DNA of 64,000 nucleotides. Source: Lasiodiplodia sp. COLG20 (Eukaryota; Ascomycota; Dothideomycetes; Botryosphaeriales; Botryosphaeriaceae). A model generated the notes under the pieces. That model ran no database searches. It was not told the origin of the DNA and saw only the letters and a list, made by a program, of their open reading frames with translations. The stretch is taken from assembly GCA_009801085.1 (NCBI GenBank), contig VNWV01000009.1, forward strand, positions 1,354,501-1,418,500, read 5' to 3'. Below are positions 33,657-44,832 of this stretch, piece by piece (the first letter of the stretch is position 1; every line of letters starts with the position of its first letter). The position numbers and the translations under genes are program-made.

Positions 33657-35696
33657 TTAGAAGATGGTGCCGAAATCTTCGTCGACCGTCTGTAGTTGCT
33701 TGCGAGGGCTTCCAGCTCTGCTGGGGTCGTCTGCAGGCTTGCGGTGCCTGAAGGTGAAGCCGACGAACAAGCTCTTGGCCATCTTGTCGTCCCTGTCTGC
33801 CATGTTTTCCAAATGGGCCTGCTTCTCGTGGACCTCCTTGTATTTGGCCATGTCAGCCTCATTGCCGAAGTCATCGAAGTAACCAGCGTCAGTTTCGCTG
33901 TCCAGCTCGGGCACGAAGGGTGCCTTTTGCTCACGGAGCCTGTCCCAATCCACCTCGGCGAAGTACGCGTGGGAATGAATTTCGCTTATGCCGCGGAAGC
34001 GCGAGGTCTTGGACGCAACCAACCGGATGATCAGATCCCATGTTCGTTTGCTAAGGAAGTAGCTCGGATCCTCGTAGACAGGCTTCTTCAGAACGCGCTT
34101 CCAGTTCTTCAGGTTCTGCCAGGTCTCATCGACGGTAGCACCAGCGAAAGGCGGGTAACCCGCAAGGGCTTCGAACAGCATGCAGCCAAGACTCCAGTAG
34201 TCCACGGTGAAGTCGTACTCTTCACCCTTCAGTACCTCAGGCGCCATGTAATCGGGGCTGCCCACGATACTCTTCGCGTAGTTGACCTCGCGTTCACGCA
34301 ACGAGCGGTAGCCGTCTCGTCTCTCCGCGGCCGAACGCTCTTCAACGGGACGACCAAACGGCACGGGAACGTTGCCAACGGATTCAAGCTTGATGCGCAT
34401 TGACTCAATCTTGGCTGGTGCCAGCATACCAGCGGCAAGACCAAAGTCAGTAAGCTTGACATGACCGGTGCTGTCAATCAGGAAGTTCTCGGGCTTCAGA
34501 TCTCTGTGAATGTAGCCCAGCACGTGCAAGGCATCAATGCAGGAGAACATCTCTGCGATGTAAAAACGCGCGTGACGGTTGTGCAAGACGCCAGTGTTGT
34601 TGAGGAGAGTCCGGAAGTCACCGCCAGGAACGTATTCCTAGGGATTGTTAGTGGCTTTCGAAATTACCATTGTGAAAAGAAAGCGCAACTTACCATGGCA
34701 AGGTAGATGCTCTTCTCATCCTGGAAGGCGTAAAGCAGCCGAACCAGCCATTCGCTCTTCGCGTTCGTCAGGATGTCACGCTCGGTGAGAACGTGCCTGA
34801 CTTCATCGAGCTTGAACAGGAGTTTTTTGCTCATGACCTTCAGAGCGCAGACTTCGCGGGTGTCCTTCTTCTGGGCCAAGTAGACCTGACCGTAGCCACC
34901 CTGGCCGACCTGCGTGAGAATTTGGAAGTCGCCATGCCTCAGCCTGGTGCGCCTCTTCCGCAAGTTTGCGCGCTCGCGACCAAGATACTTGTGCAGAACC
35001 TCGTTGTACTCCTCTTCAGGTGTATCGGGCGGGGCGGGGAATTGCGTCTTGAACGCGGCGAGACGGTTCTGTCGGTTGTGGACGTAGGAGAGAAGGTCAT
35101 AGTAATAGTCCAGGAAGTCTGGGACCGTCAGTGCTTAGAGACATTGATTGAGGGGAAACTAGCTTACACAGCTGAGTCACATTGGCCAATCGCTTCACCG
35201 AAGGCTTCTGAAGTTTCTCAATGTCCTCTGGAGAGAGGCCGCGCTGTACATTCTTGCCAACGGAGCCGCCGCGGGTAGATGGGCGGTAGGGCTCTTGACG
35301 AGAGGCAGCGGCGTGGGTAAGGTAGCTATCTTTCTGCTGCATGCCTGAGCGGCTCGGCGGGGTGTTTTCCTTGTTTGCTCTACGCGTTGGAGTACCGGGG
35401 GCTTCAGGATAGTCCTGGAAGCCGCTTTTAGTGGGCGAGTGCGGCGAGGGTCGGCCAATCTTTGTGGGAGAAGCGCCGGTAGGCTGAAGCTTTAGCGCAT
35501 TGTCGAAGACATTGGGCAAGTCGTAGGCTCCAGGCGGGGCATGGGCCTTGCTTGGGCTGCCGGTCGGGGTGGCTTGCGGTGAGAAGAAGGCATTGGCGCC
35601 TGGGGTGGTGGGACGGTCAAACATGTCGTTGGCGCGACGGGTGTGCAGCGGCGGAGGTAGCGGGATGTTGGAATTAAAGGCGTTCCTGTCGGCCAT
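33657..35696 (-). CDS. dbf2: Dbf2/Sid2-type NDR serine/threonine kinase, 644 aa
   Basis: AGC-group NDR kinase of the septation initiation/mitotic exit network (yeast Dbf2, fission yeast Sid2, Aspergillus SidB), acting with a Mob1 partner at the spindle pole and septum. Exons 35696-35168, 35118-34694 and 34637-33657 join as VTQL/YFLDYYYD and YLAM/EYVPGGD. The N-terminal 150 residues are disordered with many SP/TP sites. The Mob-binding region runs about 165-230. The kinase domain starts QILTQVGQGGYGQVYLA, with ALKVM Lys, HRDLKPEN catalytic loop and DFGLAAG. Activation loop: NYAKSIVGSPDYMAPE. The hydrophobic motif FVGFTFRHR and LDSETDAGYFDDF block favour Dbf2/Sid2 over Cot1/Orb6, as does GGDFRTLL. 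Length and features are complete. Confidence 0.93.
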
Positions 35697-37324
35697 GGCG
35701 GGCTAGTTTGGGCCGCCGTAGCGGTCAGCGGGGCCTGAAGCGGGCGCAAAGAGCGGACGGGCTTGCTCGTTGACAGCGGCGGGAAACGGCGTCGAGGCAC
35801 GGGCGCTGTTGTTGGTGTGTGAGCGAGCGAGGTCGAAGGATCGCCTGGCGGGGCTGATGTATGTATGTCTGGCGTCCCGCGGCAGGCAAGCTCAGCTCAG
35901 TTGGGCGCTGGCCGGGAATGAAATCAACAGCCCACGCCCGGGCAACCACGAAGCTCGGACCCGCTGCCAGCGCAGCAGCATCCATTTCCCTGCTGCAGCC
36001 CGCCGCATTGTGCCACCGGCACTGAAACACCTTGCCGTGCTCTCCTTCGCAACCGTCGCGAGGCGCGCGCCGGCTCAAAAATAACAGACAAGTCCCTGCG
36101 TCTCCAGCGAGGTTGCGAGTCAGAATCGACGCTGCGGAGTCAAGTCACCGGCGCCCCGCGTGATGCGCGCCATACAGTGGGTCTGTTCGCTGCCAAAGCG
36201 CCTCTGTCCGCCGTCATCCTGCAGCGATCCGGCTCAGACCGAACCCAGCACACCGCACGATGCTTTGTTTAGCACTCTGCTACTTTACAGGTAAACAGGA
36301 TATATTCTTGGCGCTCACACGCGCTGGATGCTTCTGAGAGAGGTAACAGCGACTTGTGGAGCAGAGTGCGGCTGAGGACTGGGGCTGGGACCCACTTGCC
36401 ATCAGTCAGGCAGCACTATTTCCTCATGTGTCGTACGATGCTTCTGTTGAAGCTTTATTATTTCACGCGGAGCAAGGAATTCCCGCACAACTATGAGAAC
36501 TGGGGCCTACTCCCTGCCGGTTGGGAAATGTACCAACGGCAGGAGAGGTCAAATGATACGTATAATGCTTGATCTTCTTGAAGTCAAGGAGCCTGGCGGA
36601 TTGTTTACGGGCCATCCAGCAGTGTTTTCACCTGTGTCTGCCCAACTGCCTGAGAGCGCTCCCGATGCCGATTTTTAGGGCCGAAATCGCGAGGCCTGTT
36701 TGCTTGATTTTGCGAAAAATGTCGAGGCAGTGACTCGCCTGAATGCTTTGGTTCCCCAAACATATCATGTAATGGACGCTTTAGCTACCCATCTTTAGTG
36801 TTGTAGCGTTGTAGCACTAAGCGAACCTACCTTGTAATTAAGGAGCAAACACACCGAATAGCCGGTCTGTCGTCAGCGGCGGTCTCGAACAAGTCCCGGT
36901 GCTCTAGCGCGAGGCTATTGACGCAAAGCCATCTCGGGCGTCGTCATTGGCCTCGAGCATTCTGCCTTCCAGACCGCCCGGACGATCGACGGGTGAGATC
37001 ATCGCGCAGCATGCCGAACTCGGGGAATTCTGCCAGCGCCCCTCAGCCTCCAGGATGGAGCAACGGCTGTGCCCGGCCGTCGGCTTCGGCTGTTGAAGCT
37101 TTACAGCTCCCTTACCCCATCAGGAAACTCGGTTTCTGTCCGCCTTTTACTTTGATCAGGCACAACAAATACGTACCAAATGTAGAGCTAATCGTTCTCT
37201 CCTCAGTTCCTGGGATAGAGATTCCTAGGCCGCAGTATGAAAGGAGACCTACTCGCCATTGAACCCTCAAACTCTTCCATGGTTACTCATAAATGTTCCT
37301 GATGACCTTACCGTTTCATCTGTA
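35697..37324. other. Kinase promoter and gene-free DNA
   Basis: The first few hundred bases, GC-rich and pyrimidine-rich on the minus strand, should be the kinase promoter and leader. Beyond that there is no convincing gene. A short palindromic direct-repeat patch (TTAGTG, GTTGTAGC twice, CACTAA) lies near 36795-36820. Confidence 0.45.
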
Positions 37325-37559
37325 CAGTCCCCTCTCGCGGCCGATGGCTAGCGTGGATTTGTTTTTTTCTCATATCATGGGTAGGTGAAGCTATCATCCG
37401 GACGAGAATGTCGAATTAAAAATTTTACATATACGTCCGGACGATAGCTTCAACTACCCACATATGTTAACTTCTCTAAGGTAGAGCTGGGGCATAGTTA
37501 CGTTATATTCTACACCCCTGCTTTTCTTCGCGCTAGCCATCGGCTGCGAGAGGGGGCTG
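37325..37559. mobile_element. MITE-like element with TA target duplication (235 bp)
   Basis: Outer arms 37325-37353 and 37531-37559 are 29-bp inverted repeats differing at two positions, starting CAGTCCCCTCTCGC on the left and CAGCCCCCTCTCGC on the right. They are flanked directly by TA on both sides (37323-37324 and 37560-37561), the target duplication of Tc1/mariner/pogo-type elements. A second inverted repeat lies inside: 37379-37404 pairs with 37434-37459 (26 bp, two mismatches), and the pairing extends over CATAT outward with a one-base gap. No open frame for a transposase exists, so it is non-autonomous. The outer mismatches are C/T and G/A type. Family placement is inferred from end sequence and TA flank. 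Confidence 0.75.
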
Positions 37560-37766
37560 TATTGCCCTCTCGGGTGCTCCCGCCATATCGGATATGTCGA
37601 TTCCTGATGCGCAGCGTTTGGGTGATCCAAATATGGGCCCATTCCTGAGGAGTCGGGTGTATACGCTGGCTATACTGGCAGAGTCGCACATTTTCCGGGT
37701 AACTCCAATGTATCTATCAGCACGAGGATCGGTTCTGCTGGATCTTTTCCAAAAAAAATATACTCA

Positions 37767-38159
37767 GTGGTGAAGGGGCCATCTTGTAGCTTCTACCAGC
37801 AGGATGCCGAGGTTTTCTGTGTCAAGAACTTCACCGATTTCGGGCTTATCAAACCAACCACGTTTTGGGCATTGCCAACGTGCTCATTGCGCGTGACAGC
37901 TGTCTCTCCAGATACGACTCCAGCAGAGATTGACCCGGGAAGCGGAATCATCATTGTTGTCTTGGCAGACGCAGAGGAACCACAGACTCTAGAAAGCATA
38001 ATGGCCGGCCCGGTGTTCCTACTAGAGCAGCCGCAGGTACTCATGCAGCAAGCTCAAAAACCTGTCGCTCAGCGGCGTGCGTCAGCAGCATTTGGCTCAA
38101 CTGCCATTACCAGAGGAATGCGCACCAAGATAGGAGTCAGTTCTTGTACGATAGCTTAA
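37767..38159 (+). CDS. Doubtful small open frame beside the MITE (130 aa)
   Basis: The frame stays open from about 37620 to 38159, longer than the ATG-initiated part. The piece from GYTGRVAHFPGNSNV to [20 protein letters not shown] has the look of a small beta-rich secreted protein with cysteines, but no signal peptide is visible and the 5' side is occupied by the MITE. It could be the remnant of a gene whose 5' part was lost, or chance. No function can be proposed. Confidence 0.25.
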   Translation: MVKGPSCSFYQQDAEVFCVKNFTDFGLIKPTTFWALPTCSLRVTAVSPDTTPAEIDPGSGIIIVVLADAEEPQTLESIMAGPVFLLEQPQVLMQQAQKPVAQRRASAAFGSTAITRGMRTKIGVSSCTIA

Positions 38160-38406
38160 ATGCTGGACGTTGACAGAAGGGGTGGCTGGCGCGCAAGGAC
38201 TCCGATTCTCGGGCGAACGCGAATGTCGTTGCCGCGAAGCTGTGCAAGTGCCGTCATTGCGGGCCGGAAACACCCGAGGACCAAATAATTCGTTCCATGG
38301 GGCTCCGCAACTCCAGAGAGCTTCCGTCTCAAGTTTGCGGCGTTCGTGTGTTCTGCTTTCATCAACTCCTGGCCTCCGAAGCCAATTGCGGTCCCAATTC
38401 TCATCC

Positions 38407-40113
38407 ATGCTCAAGCTCCGCTCCATCGCCCGGCCCGGTGCCGAGGCCCTGCTCCGCCCTGCTGCACATGCCCGCGCTGCCCTCCCCACTTCGATAGCAA
38501 GGTCATCTGCCCGCTCCATCAACACTCGCGCTCTGCAATCCGCGAGGCCCCAGCTGCAGCACCAGAAGACCGCCGCTCTGCGCACCTTTGCGACTACCTC
38601 CAGGATGGCTGCCAACACCAGGACTGAGAGCGATGCCTTCGGCGAGATCCAGGTCCCCGCCGACAAGTACTGGGGAGCTCAGACGGAGCGCTCGCTGGAG
38701 AACTTCAAGATCAACCAGCCCCAGGACCGCATGCCGCCGCCCATTGTGCGCGCTTTCGGTATCCTGAAGGGTGCTGCCGCCACTGTCAACATGAAGTTCG
38801 GCCTCGGTACGTAGCTCCGACTTTGCCGCGCAAGCAATCGCTGACAGTGCCCCAGACCCCAAGGTTGGCGAGGCCATCCAGCAGGCTGCTGCTGAGGTCG
38901 CTGACCTCAAGCTCGTTGAGCACTTCCCTCTCGTCATCTGGCAGACGGGTTCCGGCACCCAGTCCAACATGAACGCGAACGAGGTCATCTCCAACCGCGC
39001 CATTGAGATCCTGGGCGGCACCATGGGTTCCAAGAAGCCTGTCCACCCCAACGACCACGTCAACATGTCCGCTTCCTCCAACGATACCTTCCCTACCGTC
39101 ATGCACATTGCCGCCGTCCTCGACTTCGAGGAGTCGCTGCTCCCCGCCCTCCGCAGCCTCCGTGACGCTCTGGACAAGAAGGCTAAGCAGTGGGAGAATC
39201 TCATCAAGATCGGCCGTACGCACCTGCAGGATGCTACGCCGCTGACTCTTGGCCAGGAGTTCTCTGGCTACGTCCAGCAGCTCGACTTCGGCATTCAGCG
39301 CGTCGAGTCGTCTCTGCCCCGCCTGAAGATGCTCGCTCAGGGCGGTACCGCCGTCGGTACTGGTATCAACACCTTCAAGGGCTTTGCCGAGGGCATTGCT
39401 GAGGAGGTCACCAAGATGACTGGCCACCAGTTCGTCACTGCCCCCAACAAGTTCGAGGCTCTTGCTGCTCACGACGCCATCGTCGAGGCCCACGGCCAGC
39501 TCAACACCCTGGCTACTTCGCTTTACAAGATTGCTCAGGACATCCGCTTCCTTGGCTCTGGCCCTCGTTGCGGTCTCGGCGAGCTGAAGCTGCCTGAGAA
39601 CGAGCCTGGCTCGTCCATCATGCCCGGCAAGGTCAACCCCACTCAGTGCGAGTCTCTTACCATGATCTGCGCCCAGGTCTTCGGTAACCAGGCCGCTACC
39701 ACTTTCGCTGGCTCTCAGGGTAACTTTGAGCTCAACGTCTTCAAGCCTGTCATGATCAGGAACCTGCTGCACAGCTCCAGGCTTCTGGCTGACGGTATGA
39801 GGAGTTTCGAGAAGAACCTCGTCGAGGGTCTCGAGGCTGATGAGGCCAAGATTGCTTCCATCATGAAGGAGAGGTGAGTCAAAGCGATTCATTGCGCGTT
39901 AGAAATTTTACTAACCAGTACTCTAGTCTTATGCTCGTCACTTGCCTGAACCCCGTCATTGGCTATGACATGGCCTCCAAGGTCGCCAAGAACGCCCACA
40001 AGAAGGGCATCACGCTCAAGGAGAGCGCTATGGAGCTCAAGGCTCTTAGCGACGAGGACTTCACCAAGTATGTCCGTCCTGAGCTCATGATTGCTCCTAA
40101 GGAGAAGAAATAA
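38407..40113 (+). CDS. fum1: Fumarate hydratase (class II fumarase), 534 aa
   Basis: TCA-cycle enzyme interconverting fumarate and malate; a homotetramer in mitochondria, with a cytosolic pool in fungi linked to the DNA-damage response. Exons 38407-38806, 38856-39873 and 39927-40113 join as KFGLG/DPKVGEA (split codon) and [13 protein letters not shown]. The first about 65 residues form an Arg/Ala/Ser-rich presequence without acids. Signature blocks: [47 protein letters not shown] and the class II signature [11 protein letters not shown]. An in-frame ATG at 38605 ([15 protein letters not shown]) precedes the mature enzyme. Codon usage is strongly biased to C-ending codons, which fits high expression and explains the long antisense open frame here. 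The exosome gene follows 252 bp downstream. Confidence 0.96.
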
Positions 40114-40365
40114 ATTCCCTAGAGCGGGACTAAACGCCGTGAATATATGTAATAAATGTATCAAAAAGGAATTTACACTGTTGGATTGGAGTCATCTATC
40201 TGAAAACATGCATATGCCTACATAGTATGGGTATTCCCGGTTAGTGATTGAGCTGCACGGCTTATCGATAAGCGTTTTTTGAGAAACCACCGGCCTCTAT
40301 CTCTGGAAGCAAGACCACCAACAACACCACACTTCACATCACTTCAGCCACACCAAAACGCAACA

Positions 40366-41535
40366 ATGGCAATCGAAGCGGCCGTCGCACAGAGCGCGAA
40401 CGGCGGCGCACCGCAACTCTCCTTCCCACGCGACATCTTCGCCGCCCTCTCGCCCGCGCCTTTCCTCCTCGCCCACCTCGATGCCGCATCCGACAGCAGC
40501 ACCAAGCAAAAAACCACCGCCACAGCCTCGACCCGGCCCAACGGCCGCACGCCGACCGAATACCGCGTGCCGACCATCAACACGGGCTCGCTGTCGCACT
40601 GCAACGGCAGCGCCGTGGTGCGCGTCGGCGACACGGCCGTCGTGTGCGGCGTGCGGGCCGAGATCCTGAAGGCCGACGACGTGCCGAACCCGCCGCGGTA
40701 CGAAGGGCTGGACATCACGGACGGGCAGGATGACGACGAGGAGAACGAGGAAGCATGGGACGACAGGGAGGAGCTGGAGCGCCTGGGGCTGCTGGTGCCG
40801 AACGTCGAGCTCGCGACGGGCGCCACGCCCGCGCTGATGCCGGGCCAGCCGCCGTCGGCGCAGGCGCAGGCGCTGACGAGCCGGTTGCTGGGAGCGCTGC
40901 ACGCGGCGAGGGTGGTGAGGGCGAGGGATTTGAGGATCACGTACCTGCCGCCGAGGACGGACGACGAGGGCGGCATGGAGGATGACGAAGAGGAGGAGGC
41001 GGGCAGGAGGGAGGTCAAGGCGTATTGGGCGCTGTACGTGGACGTGCTGTTCATCAGCCTGGACGGCAACGCGTGGGACGCCGCGTGGGCCGCCGTCGTT
41101 GCGGCGCTGAGGGACACCGTCTTGCCCCGCGCGTGGTGGGATGCGGATATGGCGGCGGTGCTGTGCTCGGACCGTGTGGAAGAGGCGAGAGGGCTGAGGT
41201 TGAGGGGTCAGCCCGTAGCGCTGACTTGCGCCGTCTTCGAGCCCGGAAAGGGGAGGGCCGTCGGGGCGCCGAAGGTGTTGGGTGTTGGTGGGGACAGCGG
41301 GAAGGCTGCGGAGGAGCAGGAGAGGGCGTGGGTGTTAGCCGATCCTGATGCGTTCGAGGAGGCGAACTGCCAAGAGACGGTCAGCGTGCTGGTAGATGCG
41401 GTGGATGGGCAGTGTGTGCTGCATGGCATTGAGAAGAGCGGCGGTGGTGTTGTGAGCAGAGATGTTCTACGTGGTGTGGTGCAGCTGGCCGAAGAAAGAT
41501 GGAAGTCTTGGGACAAGGCGTTCAACCAGAGCTGA
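40366..41535 (+). CDS. rrp43: Exosome core subunit Rrp43 (RNase PH fold), 389 aa
   Basis: Structural, catalytically inactive RNase PH-like subunit of the six-member exosome ring, acting in nuclear and cytosolic RNA processing and decay. Single exon. The start FPRDIFAALSPAPFLLAHL is the typical Rrp43 opening. The RNase PH fold is marked by PTEYRVPTINTGSLSHCNGSAVVRVGDTAVVCGVRAEI split over strands, LYVDVLFISLDGNAWDAAW and NCQETVSVLVDAVDGQCVLHGIEKSG. Two acidic or Gly-rich insertions (DDDEENEEAWDD near residue 125 and DDEEEEAG near 215) lengthen it compared with yeast Rrp43. No phosphorolytic active-site set is apparent, as expected for this subunit. GC-rich codon use matches neighbouring genes. 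Confidence 0.85.
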   Translation: MAIEAAVAQSANGGAPQLSFPRDIFAALSPAPFLLAHLDAASDSSTKQKTTATASTRPNGRTPTEYRVPTINTGSLSHCNGSAVVRVGDTAVVCGVRAEILKADDVPNPPRYEGLDITDGQDDDEENEEAWDDREELERLGLLVPNVELATGATPALMPGQPPSAQAQALTSRLLGALHAARVVRARDLRITYLPPRTDDEGGMEDDEEEEAGRREVKAYWALYVDVLFISLDGNAWDAAWAAVVAALRDTVLPRAWWDADMAAVLCSDRVEEARGLRLRGQPVALTCAVFEPGKGRAVGAPKVLGVGGDSGKAAEEQERAWVLADPDAFEEANCQETVSVLVDAVDGQCVLHGIEKSGGGVVSRDVLRGVVQLAEERWKSWDKAFNQS

Positions 41536-41860
41536 ACAAGCTCCAGGTCATCACCATGAAATGCAAGTTCGACTTTAAGGGGCAGTTGCAAGGCCAATAC
41601 GATATTCCGGGCCGATGCCACAACTTCACTCAGCACAGCAGGAGACTACCATGGAGAAAGACTTAGAAAATTATCTCAGTGGTGCAGGATATGTTAAAAG
41701 GGTGCAGGAAAAAGAATGGAGGGAAAGGGAAGCATTATACACCTAACAGTCAACTGTGCCGATGAGTCTAATGAGACCAATCAAAATTTATTGCAGTAAA
41801 GTATTCTTCTTCAGTCCTACCTAGCGCCTTTCGTGTCCAACCTCCTTTTAGATCGAGTTT
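41536..41860. other. Intergenic, Rrp43 3' region
   Basis: The 3' region of Rrp43 meets the 3' end of the minus-strand decayed gene. AT content rises after 41660. No other signal was seen. Confidence 0.4.
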
Positions 41861-42622
41861 TCAAGAATGTCGGCCTAGGACAGCACTCCACCTAGGTTTG
41901 TATGTCCCAGTTCAATCACAATGCATGTTATACCATGACAATGTGAGACCAAAGGTGACAGCAGAGTCTAACCTAGATATAGCCAGTTTCTCCACGTTCT
42001 TCGCGCGGTAGGTCCCGGTGCATCTCTTTTGAACTCGGAACCATGCCCAAAGATAATACAACGTAAGGACTAGACACAGAGGCAAATGTGGGTCAGCAGT
42101 TCACTTATCCCAAGCACTGAATGAAGTAGTGCACTTCTGTCCTTCAGGGTGGTTGGAGCCGCGCTAATATCGACGAGGAATAATCCACCCGCGTTGGCCT
42201 CGATGGAATCCACATTAGAAGGTTTCTGTAACCATAAAAGATCTAAGATACACCCCTGACCATGCCTTCGTTCGCGGAATTCCGGACATGGACGTGATCT
42301 CGACGACCTGCGACAGCATTCCTAGGACGAATAGCAGACCGTGGAAGAAGACAAGTGTCTCCATAGACTGCAGGCTCGGTTTGGGACACGGTGCTTCAGC
42401 TGCTTGGCGACCTTGGCGATCGGCCAATATCAAGGCGGCAGCCTTACGTGGACTGGCACCCGTCCGGAGCAAGCCTACCATCTGCACGAGAATGCCGAGG
42501 ACGTCGGCTGTGCAGATGACCGGAGAAGCATCGTAGGCAGGTGCGGAGTTCCAGAGGGAAGTGCCAGACGCGTCCGCCCTGGCTGCGTAATCACGGACAG
42601 GAGGAGCCGGGCTCGGCTCCAT
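41861..42622 (-). pseudogene. Decayed gene for a multi-pass membrane protein
   Basis: The minus-strand frame from 42622 starts MEPSPAPPVRDYAARADASG and reads coherently through membrane segments VICTADVLGILVQMVGLL and METLVFFHGLLFVLGMLSQV to TKAWSGVYLRSFMVTETF, where a stop occurs at 42217-42215. Protein-like sequence resumes at once one base out of phase (EANAGGLFLVDISAAPTTLK, then SVLGISELLTHICLCV). After another stop or a 35-nt GTGAAC...CTAG segment it continues VLTLYYLWAWFRVQKRC and KNVEKLAIS, ending near 41861 after a possible 60-bp intron. The only intron that would repair the first break is 28 nt, too short. The layout resembles unnamed fungal integral membrane proteins beginning with PAPPVRDY. 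Either a pseudogene or an assembly error; function unknown. Confidence 0.5.
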
Positions 42623-44832
42623 AATGCGTTTTTGCATGACACGATGTCTTTTGGACTTTGTCTCCACGGCCTGCTGCCATACGGGTCAGAGTCGTCACAT
42701 AGGTATATCGTGGTTGTCTCCTACTGTTACCGGAAGTTGATGTAGCACAGATATGGGTGAACCAGCACGAAAGGTAGACCTTTTCTCCGATTTGAGAGAT
42801 AACTGAGAAGGCTCATCGGACACGCTGCGAGCGGTTGTGGTGGTCTAGATGGCGCCTCGTATCCGGTAGCGCTTCCTCCATGCAAGCCATGAGAGATGGT
42901 GGGGGCCGTTTTAAGTCTTACATGTGACTGACATTGTACATACGCCAAAGATTTGAAAATGGTAAAAAGAGCCCAATTCTCTTAATTTAATATATATTCT
43001 CTTTGTATCACAAGAAGTAATTTATAGCGAGCTGGAAAGTGTGAATTTAACTTTATTAACACTCAAACTTACTATGTAGGGGTTGCACTCTTACGAACTG
43101 TTAAGAATCTACGAGTTTCTCATCCATCCAATGGAAAATTGTTAGACCTGCTGACGCCCTGTCGTAAATTGCCTACACAATGGACAATGGAGCCACAATC
43201 ACTACCTCGGAGAGCCGTATCAGCAGCATAATCAGTCGGAGAGTAATCCTATTGATCCGATCAATGCTAAGATCTCGTAGGAGAGGTGTTCGAGAATAGC
43301 ACGCAGACAAAACACAAAGCCAATCATGGCCACTTGAAGTCATCTTCCGGACATTTGTTTCAGATACCCATGACATGAGCCAAAAACTAATATACGCTAG
43401 TATCCGACTTCAACGCTCATCTGTATAGGTAAATAAGACTCATTTATATGATTTGATGGGCGTTGTAGATCTCTGCTGGAAGTGATAAAGGCAACTGGCA
43501 CTACGGGCGGCCGCTCCGCGTAAGCACTAAGCCTGTCCAGTCGATATTCCAACCATGGGATGACTACTCTACGCTAGTGTAAAGGATTGATATGCATACA
43601 TTAGCTCGTCGTGTATTGTCGCAAAGGATATGAAACCTGGCGCATACCCGACGCGGAGAAGCAACTTTCGGAACTCCATCGGATCAACTTCCTCCCTTTC
43701 TTACTAGCACTTGAGGAGCCAAGGAGATGACAATGGGGGAGATGGATTTTAGTTAAAACCACCCTGTTCCTCAGACTGGGGCTACCGGAAAATATTGCTG
43801 CGCGATGGAGCAAGGCAGACTTGGCGATAACAACGGTGCAAGGCTCGCAACCAGGGATTACGCCACCCCATCATCTGCAGAGGGGTCGACGTCAGCTCTG
43901 TGTGACATTGCGGGGCTGCTTAAAGGAAAACTCTGATCATCTCAAGACTATCTACCAGAATTTCCTATCCAACGCCATCCTCTTGCGGCCGGCAAATCTG
44001 ATGGAATTGTTTACAAAACGACCTTGAGCTTCATCGTACTTCCATACCTGAGGACAAATGCAACTCAACTACAAATTCGTAGTCGACTAAGGAATCATTA
44101 TCAAGTGTGCGTAGAAAGAATTTGAGGACCGGAGGTTCGGGCGGCGAAAGTAGCAGCTTCTAAGCGCGAAGGATTGATTCTCTGAAGACCATAGTTGAGT
44201 TGATTCTCGAAAGATGGAGAGACACACTGGGCCGTGAGTTTCCATGTTGAGCCAACCAGTCTCATGCCTACTAACGGCTACAACGGTCTCCAGCATCCGA
44301 ACCAGTGGTCTAGAATCTCCAGCAATCTATGGCAATAACAAGGTGGTGCCATTCGAGTGTCTAGGCGAAGAACCCGCTTGGATCGATTGCCCGCACTGTT
44401 CCAAAAGGACAAGGACAAGGGTTGAGAAATCCGTCTCAGACAAAGGCGGGTAAGCAATCTTGAACCAAGTCTGGCCCATCCACAACGAGATAAATTGACA
44501 AGGTGATACTGTAGCTGCGCTGCCCTCTGGCGCTGCCTCCTCGGGTGCTGGCAATGCGTCAAGGTCGACCACGTCTGTAGTGTTTGCGGAAGGAAAGTCG
44601 CGCGCTGGGATAGCAAGCAACCAGAGATGTCCAATTCGGGGCCAATGTATGTTCCATCAAAGTTCGGCAACGCAAAGTCACCCGAGAGTTTTGGAACGGC
44701 ATATAGCTTGGGTACATGACCAGACAAGAAACCTCAATGTTCGACGCGACTTGTGACAGCCGCAGGAAACCTTCCGTTTTGTGTCCAATACTTATCTCTA
44801 CGGCCAATTCAAAATGCAACTTCCCTTCAAGA
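42623..44832. other. Gene-poor AT-rich interval with a possible coding relic
   Basis: From about 42950 to 43450 the DNA is distinctly AT-rich with no open frame of interest. Between about 44327 and 44830 on the minus strand, protein-like pieces occur in successive frames (EGFLRLSQVASNIEVSC, then KLYAVPKLSGDFALPNFDG, then MGQTWFKIAYPPLSETDFS). I could not link them by introns. They may be a relic or the long 3' UTR of the TRIP4-like gene. Confidence 0.35.

Noticed and set aside
38786..39892. 368-codon open frame on the minus strand
   Set aside because: It lies exactly antisense to the second fumarase exon. The C-ending codon bias of fumarase leaves few stops on the opposite strand, and the antisense product has no domain.
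40339..41117. Minus-strand frames of 187 and 257 codons
   Set aside because: Both are antisense to Rrp43, whose plus-strand reading has the RNase PH blocks; they reflect GC-rich third positions.
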